Shown here: piece after piece, positions 37,739-48,840 of the stretch
Layout: each line of letters begins with the position of its first letter
Numbering within the stretch: the first letter of the stretch is position 1
NCBI GenBank assembly: GCA_951213105.1
Contig: OX578135.1
Span: 161,067,250-161,131,249, forward strand
Reading direction: 5' to 3'
DNA length: 64,000 bases
DNA from: Amaurobius ferox
Taxonomy: Eukaryota; Arthropoda; Arachnida; Araneae; Amaurobiidae
Program-made: the position numbers and the translations under genes
Notes under the pieces: generated by a model
Databases searched by the model: none
The model's input: only the letters and a program-made list of their open reading frames with translations
What the model was told of the DNA's origin: nothing

Positions 37739-38619
37739 ATAATGTATAAGGAAAGTATTGTGACGGGATGGAAAATTCGAATTTTCGATGGGAGAGCAAG
37801 TTTCAAGCATCCCTGATCACGAATCGAGCATTTTTGAGGTAATGTCTGTGTGTGTGTCAGTGAGTTTGTGGAGACGATATCTCACGAACGAATGGCGTGA
37901 TTCGAATGAAATTTGGTACAAAAATTACAATCCGTGAATACTGGAAGCCTATTGTTTTTAAACACAATCCAATGTTCCTAAATTTTCGAGTGAAATGTTG
38001 AAGAAATCATCAAAAAATCAAAACATTTAATGAAGTTACGTAAATAGAGATTTCTTATGTAATTTTTCCTTAAAAAACGATTGACATGAACTTTAGAACG
38101 CTAGCATGAACCGCGTTCTCGAGATATTGTACAATTTTCAAATAAATTTAGCAAAAAATCCCATAAATTAAAAAAAAATATTAACTGTTGAAAAAGATGT
38201 TCACTTTTCCTAAGTAATATCATGTGATAAATTTGGTGACATCATTCTCGTGGATCTAGCTAGTTCCATTCATGAGAAAAGATACTTTGGGTAATACTTT
38301 TGTATTTGAACGCCAATAGTCATTTATCTACTATAAGAATAATTTATTTCTCAGTCCATAATGCTTGGCGAAATTATGGCGACGAATTTGGCGGAATGTC
38401 GCCAACTTGGCGATTTTTCTAAATGTTGCCAAATTAACGCAAAGGTCGCCAAATGCATAAAAGTGACGCTAAATCAATGAAAATGACGACTAATTGACGA
38501 AAATTCAATATCTTGGAAAGAATATAAGTATCTACTATAAGAATAACCTATTTTTTTTGCTGTAAAAGATGTAAATTTTTTGCATTATATAAGGAAAGTC
38601 ATGTGCTGCCCACATCAGA
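37739..38619 (-). mobile_element. Repeat family A copy A5
   Basis: It starts at tgtataaggaaagtattgtg with the left hairpin arm lost and ends ggaaagtcatgtgctgcc, cacatcaga. It lies 10 bp after the CTAG end of H3. The GT core is short (about 37847-37857). Confidence 0.55.
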
Positions 38620-39181
38620 TTTTTTTTGTCTTAGAGTCTATATCGCATATAAATGCATAGAAACTTAAATTTCAAGTATTTTTTTTCTTTTAACTTACAT
38701 TTTTTAAAAATCAACTTGTACCTGACGTTTTTACATTTGCTGTTTTTAATGTGCTGCTGTGTAGCATATACTGTATAAGCATTCTGAATAAAAAATGCCT
38801 ACAATTAAATCCAGTAGATCAACTCTAACAAAATCAAGGATTTCTAATTATGGAAAAGATCTTCTAACAGCAAATGATGATATTATCTAGTGAGCGATAT
38901 CTGAGAAAAATATTTTTATTCGAAGTAATATCATATAAAACTGCTACTCATATTACTGCCCTTATTTTTGTTGGGGTTTGGGGAAAATATAAATTTTCTT
39001 GAATTTATGTGCATATTTGCATGCATATATTCAGCAATTTTTAGTGCATATAAACTGAGCTCTATTTATGACCTTTTCGTGAAATTCTAGTTTATGTAAT
39101 GTTGGTCAATTTACGCTAAGTTATAAATTATCCAATAAAGGTTGGATGAATTTTAACACAATTTACTTTGTATTCAAATAG
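38620..39181 (+). other. Intron 4 remainder, no genes seen
   Basis: AT-rich. The phrase catataaatgcatagaaac followed by tcaagtattttttttctt also occurs around the hAT2 insertion site (about 49370-49420 joined to 51999-52025), so this is a further low-copy repeat. No coding sequence is apparent up to exon 5. Confidence 0.5.
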
Positions 39182-39273
39182 TGGACCCCTGGAGAGCAGA
39201 ACCAGAGTGTAGTAGATTCACCTTTTTACAAGCCATTCCTTAACGTTTCATTCTCAGTCCCTGCTGAAGAAGT
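39182..39273 (+). CDS. DUF885 gene exon 5 (residues 178-208)
   Basis: The acceptor is attcaaatag (weak tract) and the donor gtaagt. The frame runs from Trp-Thr-Pro-Gly through VVDSPFYKPF to a Val-Pro-Ala-Glu-Glu segment. The Phe-Tyr-Lys-Pro-Phe block is a DUF885 landmark. It ends in phase 2 (GT), completed by G from exon 6 to give Val. Extending upstream in frame meets TAG at once, which fixes the acceptor. The spacing from exon 4 is within a few residues of the family, so a missing micro-exon is unlikely but not excluded. Confidence 0.85.
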
Positions 39274-41953
39274 GTAAGTACAAAGATTTAAGTGCAATAA
39301 TTAATGTTTTTCATTAAAATAGTTAAAAAGACCAGATTTGGTAGAATTTTTTTTTGTCTTTGTAAATTCGGACAATGAAGTTACAAAAGCAGCATTTTAG
39401 GACGGTAAAATAAGTAGGTTCAGTCTTTAATGAAGAGACTGGTTTCATTCTAATTCTAAGCACTTTGAATATAATCAAAGATAAACGAATAATGTTAGGC
39501 ACTGTTATGCGATTCGATGTACATATACTTACACTTCAACTAGAAAAATTCCAAAATCACTGTTTTAAAGAGTTTTGTGTTCGCTGGTCATCTTATCACT
39601 TGCCTTGTGCTGACGAGCGGCACTGATCGTGAAAGACTACGGTTGTTGAAGGGATGACAAATTCGGCGCTTTTTTTTTTTTTTTTTTGCAAAGATGTAGT
39701 TTTTATTTATAATTATACAATCTGATCGTAATGAAAACGAAATTAATATAATATAAACTGATAAATCTTGTTCTGAATTCCATTCGTACTTTTACAATTT
39801 ATCAGTTTTTGAGGATCTGTCGAGTATGAAGAATTTTTTGGATATCATGGCAATATATCAATTGCATGCCATTATAAAGAAAAAATATTCTGAAATTGAT
39901 ATTTTGCGTATTAAACATTAATATTTCAATTACATTTATCAAGTCAAAAATCATTATTTTAAGTACAAGGTTAGCTAATTAAAAAAGCACTAGTGTACCG
40001 AGCATGTGCCAACTATATTTTATGTAAGCCAACTCTAATATTTAATGTTTTTTTTTATTTAAAAAAAGACAGTTTTTTTTTCTTTTTCAAACTATGGTAT
40101 AGTATAGAAACTATGGTATAAAACTACAAGTCTCTTTATATTAAAAAAATGTAGGTTGACACCACCCCTCTGTATGATAAACGTCTTGTTCTTCAAGTTT
40201 CTCTGCTTCGTACTACCGCAAAAATTATAACATACAAAAATATAAAATTCGGTATAATTGTAGAGAAATGTTTATAGAACACACGGAAATAAACCGTTTT
40301 TCGATATAAATTTTAGTTTAAGAAATATTTAATATAAAATCAAAATATTTGAGCTGGGAGTTCGTCTCTTGAACAGAATAACAATAGCAAGACCACAAAT
40401 TTGGGCATGCATGTACCTACATAATTGAATTTTTGCAGGACGGAGCCTTCTGATTTTAATTCCTGCTTAGTTTGCGAGTTTTTCTACTTTTTATACACTT
40501 CTGAAGTGAAAAATGTTCTTCCGCATCGACGCATCCATCGAGGTTTTTTGTCTCGTACAGCCAAATCTATAGAACATAAAAATATGAAATCTGGTGAACT
40601 TGTAGGAAAATGATAGGGGGAACACGCTAAAATAAATCGTTTTTTGATTAAATCTTTATTTTGGCTTGAAACAGGTCGCGAAACAGTTACGGGATCAGCG
40701 ACCAGGGGATGGAGCACCCCAGTGGTATAGTAAAATATAAAAATTGTACAGAAACGATATAGAAAAAAAATCGAAACTTTTAGAATTATGATAAGTAATC
40801 TGAGAAAATGCATTCCACTTACAAACATTAACCCCACACACTTTATAAGTTCTAAATATCAAAAACAGTTTCAAATATAAGCATAAAAATGGAATGATGC
40901 GCATTTTTGAGAGGGGGAGTGGTGTAAGTTTCATGAAGACTCCTTTGTATCGTCATTCTTAATTCGAATTTTCGATATATATATTTTTTTTTTGACTTGA
41001 AAGCTGAGGCGGATCGAATAAGACCGAAACTAAGCACCGTCACCCCCCCCCCCCCCCCCCCCCCCCATTCGAATTTTTGGCTTTTCCCCTTGATGTCGAA
41101 GCTGAAACAGATCAAATGACACCAAAATCGAAATTCTAGTTATAGTGGAAGTATTCGATAATTTTGATACATCACCCCCTCACTCACTTAGTTAACAGTG
41201 CATATTATATAGATAAACTAGTTTTTATGAAATCAAAAACAACGCCGGATAGTGACTCCCCGCTGAAACAATAGCAGTCGGAGACTAACTAGTACATCCA
41301 ATTTTACTTGTGGCAGCCGATTCCGCCCATGGCAAAACATCGACCATGGCCTAATCTTATATAGTGTGTGTCGGGTTATAGAGCTCTAAATCCCGAGTTC
41401 GAACCTGGCTGAGAACAAAACCACATTAAATTTCTACATACTCATAGCCATGAGAATTTATTCAGCATTTTATAAATCCATATATCTAAATTTGTGTTTC
41501 AGAGCTATGATTGTACCTTTGGAGGAGAAATACTATAGATACGCTCCTTGGAGGAGTAATTTCTATATTACATTATCCGACTGGGTGGGTGTCAGCGAAA
41601 AAATGACTCATCACACGGTTTTCATTAAGATGTTTAAAATAAAAGAATTATTTTGCATTTTCTATTTATCTATATCTAGAAAATTTTAATACATTTTGCC
41701 AACTCTATTTCCATTGACCGGTCTGGGGTGAATCCGTGCACATAACATGATTCATAATGGTTTCAGAAGTGATCAAATTAATTAATATTTGTGTTCAGAA
41801 AATGACTGTAGAACAACGCCCTTTTTTCTTTTTTCAATATTGTTTTATCTGGCATTATCTTCTTAGCCAGCTCTGCCATGGCACGAAGTTGCTTGCCTCT
41901 GGCAAATACATAGCTGTACTAAAATTTCTGTTAAATTGTTCCCTTTATTTCAG
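39274..41953. other. Intron 5, no recognised element with ends
   Basis: Non-coding, with poly-T runs near 39670, a poly-C run near 41042-41066 and repeat-like text around 40140-40900. A 41503-41560 segment after a tttcag looks exon-like (Ala-Met-Ile-Val-Pro-Leu-Glu-Glu), but exons 5 and 6 already join in phase without it. Confidence 0.4.
41330..41425 (+). repeat. Possible tRNA-derived SINE relic
   Basis: An A-box-like tggcctaatctta and a B-box-like gagttcgaacctgg lie about 55 bp apart, as in the promoter of a tRNA-derived SINE. The sequence cannot fold into a full tRNA by eye and has no identified tail. Confidence 0.3.
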
Positions 41954-42038
41954 GGATTACATTCAACAAAATGCAAGTGACGCTGTGCAGAACAGTATTT
42001 TACCTGCTCTTAAGAAACTGGACGACTTCATAGAGAAT
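41954..42038 (+). CDS. DUF885 gene exon 6 (residues 208-236)
   Basis: The acceptor is ccctttatttcag. It begins with the G that completes Val from exon 5, then reads DYIQQNASDAVQNSILPALK followed by KLDDFIEN. This is the DUF885 helix leading to a conserved Pro-Ala-x-x-Lys-Leu. The donor gtatat is weaker than the others. A 78-bp intron separates it from exon 7. An in-frame ATG-led reading starting inside the upstream intron is not coding. Confidence 0.88.
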
Positions 42039-42116
42039 GTATATTTGCTTTGATATTGCATTCAACTGGCAATTATAACTATTCCAATCAAATTAAAAAT
42101 ATGTCCTGCCTTTCAG

Positions 42117-42287
42117 GAGTACCGTCCCAATTCTCGGCCTGAAATCGGGGTTAGCAGCTTAACCGACGGTACGGAGTTTTATCGCCACGAGCTGTCTTAC
42201 CATCTGACCGATACTGGCGTAACAGCCGCAGAAATACACAGTATGGGGATTGCTGAAGTGCGGCGTATAGCAGAAGAAATGTCAGAG
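42117..42287 (+). CDS. DUF885 gene exon 7 (residues 237-293)
   Basis: The acceptor is tgcctttcag and the donor gtaaga; phase 0 at both ends. The 57 residues begin EYRPNSRPEIGVSSLTDG and contain a Tyr-Arg-His-Glu-Leu-Ser-Tyr-His-Leu-Thr-Asp-Thr-Gly block and a Glu-Ile-His-Ser-Met-Gly-Ile-Ala-Glu-Val-Arg motif. These are among the best conserved segments of DUF885 proteins, corresponding to Asp-Gly-x-x-Tyr-Tyr and Glu-x-His-x-x-Gly-x-x-Glu-Val. The base composition is clearly more GC-rich than the flanking introns. Confidence 0.93.
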
Positions 42288-42742
42288 GTAAGATTAAAGT
42301 TGTGAGTAGATATAACTTCCTTGAAGAAAGCAGGCTTAGGAAAATTAGGTGATTACAATTATTTCGATAGTGTTTTGAGCTTTATTCCTCAGGTAAGAAA
42401 CAGTTTTCTCTCTTAACCACCGCTAAGAAAAAAAAATTGCCCTGCTTTCTTTAAGGAAGTATTAGAAAGTCATATTTTCACAAGCAGCCTTTTATGTTTA
42501 TTGTGAAAGAAAGTGAAGTTAATTTCAGGGGTGTCATTTAGTCGGTTTCCACCGACTACCGAAAGCCTAGAAACCACAAAATATGTATAGATCTAAAGGA
42601 TATGTCACGAATATATAAAATTCTTAACTGTGCTTTAACTCCCTGTAAAGAGAAAACGTTTTTATAGACAACCATTGCTATTATGGGCGCATTTGAAAAG
42701 TCAGCCGACTGATCATCTCGGTAATGACCGGATACGTGACGG

Positions 42743-42747
<5 letters not shown>

Positions 42748-42784
<37 letters not shown>
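42748..42784 (+). repeat. Long poly-A run
   Basis: About 36 A in a row within intron 7. It could be the tail of a retroposed sequence, but I see no upstream body or target duplication. Confidence 0.8.
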
Positions 42785-42785
<1 letters not shown>

Positions 42786-43074
42786 GCACGCAGTTATTCT
42801 GCACGGTTTTAGGCAACATTTCCAGCAAAACGAGTCTTCTGCGCATCACGTGACCACATAACTGCGATGATAGAGGAAAAAAAAATCTCGGTCATTCTGG
42901 TTATAACCGGACTGTGACTGAAACGAATTTTTAAACGACAGTGGTTATTCTAGGTTTTAAACGCTCTGGTCATGACCGGTGACCGCCGGTCATAACTGCG
43001 GATACTTTTCAAACGCGACTTATGGTAACTTAAGTTTTCCGCACCTTGGTGACTTTTTCGATGGCACGGGTGTC

Positions 43075-43470
43075 AGACTTGACAAAATATCGACAGCTTA
43101 GCGACTTTTGATGAGTTTTAGAATCCACTAGAACTTTCTAAAAATATTGACTAGTTTTGATAATACCGTCCTCTTTCTAAAAGTTTCTATAGAGAGTATA
43201 TAAGGAAGTCATCATTCAGTTGGAGAGAGTAAACGTAACACGAGTCAAAGTGAATTCCGAAATACGTCAGTGTTTTGAAAACATTTAAGTGATGATTTGC
43301 TGTAACTGACAGTTGTTTAACAATCTTGTAAGAAAGTTATCGAACTATTCGCTGTATATTGTTCTTATTTAAGTTAATTGATGAGTTTTTAAATAAAAGC
43401 ATTAGTTATACAAAAATTCGGATTCATTTTTGTATCCACCCATGATTCAAGAGGATGCATCGTAGCAATA
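43075..43470 (+). promoter_or_regulatory. Promoter-like segment, possible solo LTR
   Basis: A TATA-like gagtatataagg (43193-43204) lies downstream of GAAnnTTC-type words (ctagaactttcta at about 43126, ctttctaaaagtttct at about 43172). An aataaa (about 43393) follows about 190 bp later. This spacing resembles an LTR (promoter, short transcribed part, polyadenylation signal), but I cannot fix TG...CA ends or a 4-6-bp target duplication. Confidence 0.35.
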
Positions 43471-43898
43471 TGTATGGGTACAAAGGATATTAAAATAGCA
43501 TATATTAGCTAAATGATTTTAAGATTTTAATTCTACTGACATATCTGTTGCTAACTTCAGATCCCCCTCCTACCCAAAATTTTACTTTTGCATTCCGATG
43601 CTGATTATGATTTAAGTATATCTAAACAATATGGAATGCGAATGTATGAGAAAGTCGAGTGGAGACTTGCATTCTAACTAATTTTAGAATGCCTAACATA
43701 AATCCAGAGTTTTTTTTTCTTTGAAGAAAAATGGGAAACGAAGCAAGCGAAATAAATACTTAAACTATCTTGTCAAAAAAAAAAAAGTATGGAGAAATTT
43801 CAAGTCGAGTCGCCATCTCTATGGTTGCTGGGTTTTTTCCAACGAGGGGTAGTTGCTACTGTACCTAACCATACTTCACAATGTATAGTGAAGGTATA

Positions 43899-44920
43899 CA
43901 GGGTGTTCAGTTAATGTGGCGACAAACTCAGAGGGTTATTAGTAGACATCAAGAGGAACAAAAATTGAAATGGAACATGGTTGTTGTTGTTGTTGAGACC
44001 CAGACCGTCCGACCTACCAGAAAGGTGTAAGGTAACTGTATGGACGGCCGGGCAGTGCCACCCAATTTAGACCGGAACCCAGTGGGGGAGGCATCCACAG
44101 GGACCGTACCCTCCTTCCCCTACCACCAACCTCTCGGAAGGACTTACGGACCCACATGTTTAACGTGATCGTACTCCGCATGAACACGGCGGCATTTGTG
44201 GCAGCGTGCAAATCTAGCGCGCAAACCACGGGGATACCGCACCTGAGATGGCCAACAGCACGCGGCGTTCCGAGGTGGTCACCCACCAAGTACTAACTGC
44301 GCCCGATGCTGCTTCACTTCGGTGATCTAACGAGAACCGGTGTTTTCAGCACGGTACGGCCGTTGGCCTAAAATGGAACATGGTGTCGCAAACCACTTTT
44401 AGTCGATGAAAAACGCGGAATGCAGGTTCTGACGTTATGCGGTGACAACAAAAAGTACAATAATAACTACAAAAATATTTATTTGACAGCATGTTTACAA
44501 CACAGTTTGTGGTACACTGTATAATGCTGGAAAGGGAACGATACGAATGATGTGAACGAATTTATTACAGGTGTTGTTCGAAGTTGCGGCCACTTCGAAG
44601 TCTAGACTGTGCAATGACGTCTGCGGGCGCCATTTCGAACAACATATGTAATAATTTCGTTCCATCATTCGCATTGTGCCCTTTCCAGCATTGTACTGTG
44701 CACCACAAGCTGTGTTGTAAACATGCTGTCAAATAAATCATTTTGTAGTTATTATTGTACTTTTTGTCGTCCTCGCATGACGTCAGAACCTGCATACGTA
44801 TTTTCGCGATTTTCACCGAGTAAGAGTGGTTTGTGATACCATGTTCCATTTCAATTTTTATTCCCCTTGATGTCTACTAACGATCCCCTGAGTTTGCTGC
44901 CGTATTAACTAAACACCCTG
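43899..44920. mobile_element. Palindromic TA-flanked MITE (mariner-like ends)
   Basis: The ends CAGGGTGTTCAGTTAAT and inverse ATTAACTAAACACCCTG are flanked by TA (43897-43898 and 44921-44922). The two arms (43899-44583 apart from the SINE, and about 44635-44920) are inverted copies along their length, for example ttgacagcatgtttacaac in one and its inverse in the other. A spacer of about 50 bp sits in the centre. Non-coding. The SINE in the left arm was inserted later. Confidence 0.8.
43982..44370 (-). repeat. Chimeric 5S rRNA/tRNA-headed SINE
   Basis: On the minus strand, 44368-44247 resembles 5S rRNA: ggccaacggccgtaccgtgc start, ggttctcgttagatcac, aagcagcatcgggcg internal control box, ggtgggtgacc box C, gttggcc end. 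Next, 44242-44205 resembles the tRNA-type head of the SINE at 56006. Then comes the shared body (gccgtgttcatgcggagtac, gggtggcact, ggtaggtcggacggtctggg) and a (CAA)n tail. The 14-bp aaatggaacatggt flanks both sides (43968-43981 and 44371-44384), so it was retroposed as one unit. Confidence 0.85.
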
Positions 44921-45526
44921 TAGAACTATGGCTATAACTGAAATTTCACATTTTTATATTTATATTTCGGTTATTAGAATCCGAACCCACTATTTTGAGT
45001 CTTGTCTGTCTATCTCTATGTGATGTATGCATTCATTCTAGCTTACAAATAATTCGACTTAATTTCATGAACTTTGGCAGTAAAGCCACTTATGCATTAA
45101 CCATTATGCCACTTACGCCCTAGTTCTTTGGGGGTAAAATAGACCTGGTTTTTTTTTTTACAGAAATAACAGAATAAATGCGTTTAAATAGATTAATTAA
45201 ATGGTTATTTTATCCGTAATATTTTTTAATAACAAAATTACTCTCATTAAGTTAAAATAAACCACTTCCAAGATACATTTTTTTCTAACTTTGGTTGCTT
45301 GGTGCCAAACTAGCGCATTTCAAAAATGCGCTAGTTTGACAAATAAAGATAGAAATTATTTTAAAACTTCAAACTCAATGTAATTTTAAATAAATATGCA
45401 TTTCATCTGATATTTCGTGCAATAAAAGTCAAACTAAAATAGTATGGAAGAATAAAAACGAATGCATGAATGTGAGAATACGTATATAGTGGATGCCATC
45501 TGTTGTTTACATCCGAACTTTTTATT

Positions 45527-46287
45527 ACTTTCCCTGCAATACATGGCAATGTATAGGGAAAGTATTGGAATCATGCCGAAAATCGCAACTCGAGTTTTCG
45601 ACGGATCTACACGTTTCGAGACCTCTAGAATACGAAAAAACTATTTTTGGCGTGACGTCTGTGTGTGTGTCGGTCTGTGTGTCTGTGCAATGTATGTATC
45701 CACTCTAACTCAAAGACTAATGGGCCGAATTTCATAAAATTTGCTAAAGTCACTACTTGGGTGTGAGTCTGGTGCTGATTAGTTTTTAGTACGATTCGAA
45801 ATAAAAGAACCCGCCTTTTTTGCGAAATGGCCCACAAAAGCAAAAATTGCCTGTATCCACTCTAGCTGAAAAACTAATGGACCGAATTTCACAAAATTCG
45901 GGTGATAAGTCGCTTGTGGGTTAATCTGGTGCTGATCAGATTTTGGAACGATTCGAAAAAAAAAATAACCTGCCCTTTTTTGCAAAATGGCCAGCAAAAA
46001 TCGTCAAAATCTAAACTAAAATATTACGTATGCTCAAATATATCCATTGAATGCTAGTTTTATATGTAATTTTTAGCGAAGAAAAGAATAAGATCAACTC
46101 TATTACACTAGGACTAGCCGTTCTCGAGATATTTTAGTTTATTCGTATTTTCTCTACGCCACCTTTGAAAATAAGTCCAGTTACCAAATGAGAACGAAAA
46201 TTGAATTAAAAGTGAATTAAATTTAATTAAAATAAAGAGAACGTGGATATAAGTCTGCAGGGAAAGTCATGTGCTGCCCACATCAGA
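45527..46287 (-). mobile_element. Repeat family B copy B2
   Basis: It opens with the hairpin actttccctgcaatacat / atgtatagggaaagt, has gacggatctacacgtttcga, a short GT tract (about 45658-45690) and ends ctgcagggaaagtcatgtgc, tgcccacatcaga. It lies 185 bp upstream of exon 8. Confidence 0.6.
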
Positions 46288-46471
46288 TTTTTTTTATTTA
46301 TTGCTTGCTATTTCTTGTTTCTATTTAAGTTTATTTATGATCCACTAATCAAAAAACATCTAACTGACTGATATATTTTTATATGCTCGATATTACGAAA
46401 GATTTTAGTACATAAATTTTAGGGTTTGTTGAGTAAATTCATGTTTTCATTCCATCCATTTTAATTTTAAG

Positions 46472-46558
46472 GTGATTCAATCTCTGGGTCTGAACATGAC
46501 GAGGCAAGAGTTCAGTGACCGTCTCAGGAGCGACGAATCGCGGTTTTTCTCCTCCGAG
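46472..46558 (+). CDS. DUF885 gene exon 8 (residues 294-322)
   Basis: The acceptor is ttaattttaag and the donor gtaaga; phase 0 at both ends. It encodes VIQSLGLNMTRQEFSDRLR followed by SDESRFFSSE, fitting the family segment just after the Glu-Val-x-Arg helix. It is sandwiched between two same-orientation copies of repeat family B (ending at 46287 and starting at 46757). Confidence 0.85.
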
Positions 46559-46756
46559 GTAAGATGCACAGTCTCTGAAGATATTCTTTAAAACAAAAGC
46601 AAAAATTCTTGTCTGGAAATGCTGGTTCTTCTGCAGGTCACAGCCAGTTTTGTTTCCTTTTTAACAAATGCTTTAAAAACTCAAGCTAAACAAGTAATGT
46701 AGAAGGAAGGAGTCAAACATTTGAATCCTAATTACTAATTAAGGTCGTTATTTGTT

Positions 46757-47524
46757 ACCTTCCCTGCAATACATGGTAATGTATAGGGAAAGTATTGGAA
46801 TCATGCCGAAAATCGTAACTCGAGTTTTCGACGGATCTACACGTTTCGAGACCTCTAGAATACGAAAATACCATGCTTAACGTGACGTTTGCGCATGTGT
46901 CTGTCTGTGTGTGTTTGTCTATGTGTCTGTGCAGTGTATGTATCCACTCTAACTAAAACAACTAATCAACCGAATTACATTAAATTTGGTAGGTAAGTCA
47001 CTTGGGTGAAACCCTGGTGCTGAATAGTTTTGGTAGGATTCGTAAAAACAGAACCCCCCTTTTTTTTGCGGAATGGTCCATAAAAATTTCATGTATCCAC
47101 TCTAGCTAAAATACTAATTGACCAAACTTCACAAAATTTGGTAGATAAGTTACTTGTAGGATACTCTGGGGCTGAATAGATTTGGGGATGATTCGGAAAA
47201 GAACAATCTGCCTTTTCTTGCAAAATAGCATGCAAAAATCGTCAAAATCTAAATTAAAAAACTACGTATGCTCAAATATATCCAATAAATGCTTGTTTTA
47301 TACGTAATTTTTAACGAAGAAAAGAATAAGAATAACCCCATTACACTAGGACTAGCCGTTCTTAAGATATTTTAGATTTTCGTTTTTTCTCTACGCCGCC
47401 ATTGAAAATGAGTCCAGTTACCAAATGAGAACGAAAATTGAATTAAAAGAGAATTAAATTTAATTAAAATAAAGAGAACGTGTATATAAGCCTGCAGGGA
47501 AAGTAATGTGCTGCCCACATCAGA
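46757..47524 (-). mobile_element. Repeat family B copy B3
   Basis: Same orientation and nearly the same text as B2, starting actttcc-like accttccctgcaatacat and ending ctgcagggaaagtaatgtgc, tgcccacatcaga. It lies 199 bp downstream of exon 8. Confidence 0.6.
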
Positions 47525-47829
47525 TTTTTTCATGTGGAATCAAGGAAGTGTTCGTAAAAATCATGAAATTGATTCGTACGCTGAAATCTAAAATAAGTTA
47601 ATATGCTGTTCAAGGGTCGAAAGCCCAGACCATACGACTCGTCCTGAGCCATGAGCAGCAGATTGGACGGCCGAAATCCTGCTGCTGTTCAAGGGTCAAC
47701 TGTTCAATAAATTTTACAGAAAAATGATTTGAAAATTTCGTGTTTGACCAGCAGATAAAAATTTGACAAAGTTCTACAAAAATTTAATTAGAGAATATAT
47801 ACTATTGAAATATGTGCGTGTGCGACTGG

Positions 47830-48840
47830 CTATACACAGGAAAGTCAACATCAGGGAAAATTTTTCGAAGACGAAGAGAGTTATTCTTATTTTTTCAATG
47901 CAGCTCTATGGATAACCCCTATGGCACTACACGACAAGACAACTTTCGGGGGGGGGGGATAACCCTCCTTTTTATGGGGGAAGGGCTATATACCCCTTTC
48001 AGAGATAAAGAAAAGGTCAGTTATGTTAAGTTGTAAAGTGTTACTAAATTAATACAAAAATGTGTTTGTCCAACAGAAATGGCGGCAAATAATTGTCCAA
48101 GAAGATATTTTTAAAAGCATGCGATTCATAAAATGCAAAATCGTCTGGCGACAGTTGTATAATAAACGATTTAAAAAATTTAGTTTAAATGCTATCTATT
48201 TCATTTGACAGACGATTTGTTGGTAAACATCATCGTTAACGAAGCCAGAAAAATGAATAACTTAATCTGAGGTTGAAGAGCATTTCATCTGCAGTATTGT
48301 ATCCCTTTTTTATGTGTATGTCAGTTCGCCCCATTTTTATTTCAATTTTATGAGCCATTTCTACTATGTTTACTAATAGAGAATATTGCAAAACGATCAT
48401 TATTTTTGGACAATGAACTGGAATGTCAGTGCAATCGAACGATTATAAGTATAACGCTTCCCAATGCATCAAGGCATCCCAATCATCTCAGTAAGCTAAT
48501 GTTGCTTTATTTAGTGTGTGTGTGTGGCGGGGGGGGGGGGGGATTTAGAATGTATTCCTTAGTTTTCAGGGTTCTTTTCAGTTTTTCCTGTTGGACAAAC
48601 ACATGTTTGTACTAATTTGGCAATGCTCTACAACTTCGTAATTGACTTTTTTCTCTATCTCTAAAAAGGAGCGATATAGCCCCCAGTCCCACTATAAAAA
48701 GGACGGTTAACCCCTCCCCCCTCCCGAACGTTGTCTTCGTGTAGCACCATAGGGTTTTCTCTGCAATTGCATTAAAAAATAAGGATAACTCTTTTCATTC
48801 TTGATAAATTTCCTCTGATTCGGACTTTCCTGGACACCCT
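47830..48840. repeat. Foldback element with arms of about 250 bp
   Basis: The left arm (about 47830-48085) has caggaaagtc, gagttattcttattttttc, ccctatggcactacacga and a G-run. The right arm (about 48575-48840) is its inverse: gactttcctgg, ttaaaaaataaggataact and tgtagcaccatagggt. The central 490 bp is unique. Both arms hold the phrase atgtgtttgtccaacag. Ends resembling gtgtccaggaaagtc suggest a DNA-transposon derivative. Confidence 0.65.

Noticed and set aside
39604..39640. CTGACGA...GAAA hammerhead-like spacing
   Set aside because: Only a 3-bp stem II with a G-U pair and no consistent stems I or III in any permutation I tried.
41450..41689. Exon-like frame after tttcag with Met-Ile-Val-Pro-Leu-Glu-Glu
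   Set aside because: Exons 5 and 6 join exactly in phase and in family order without it, no donor fits, and I recognise no domain.
44247..44368. A functional 5S rRNA gene
   Set aside because: It is fused to a SINE body with a shared target duplication, has several substitutions and lacks a T-run terminator.
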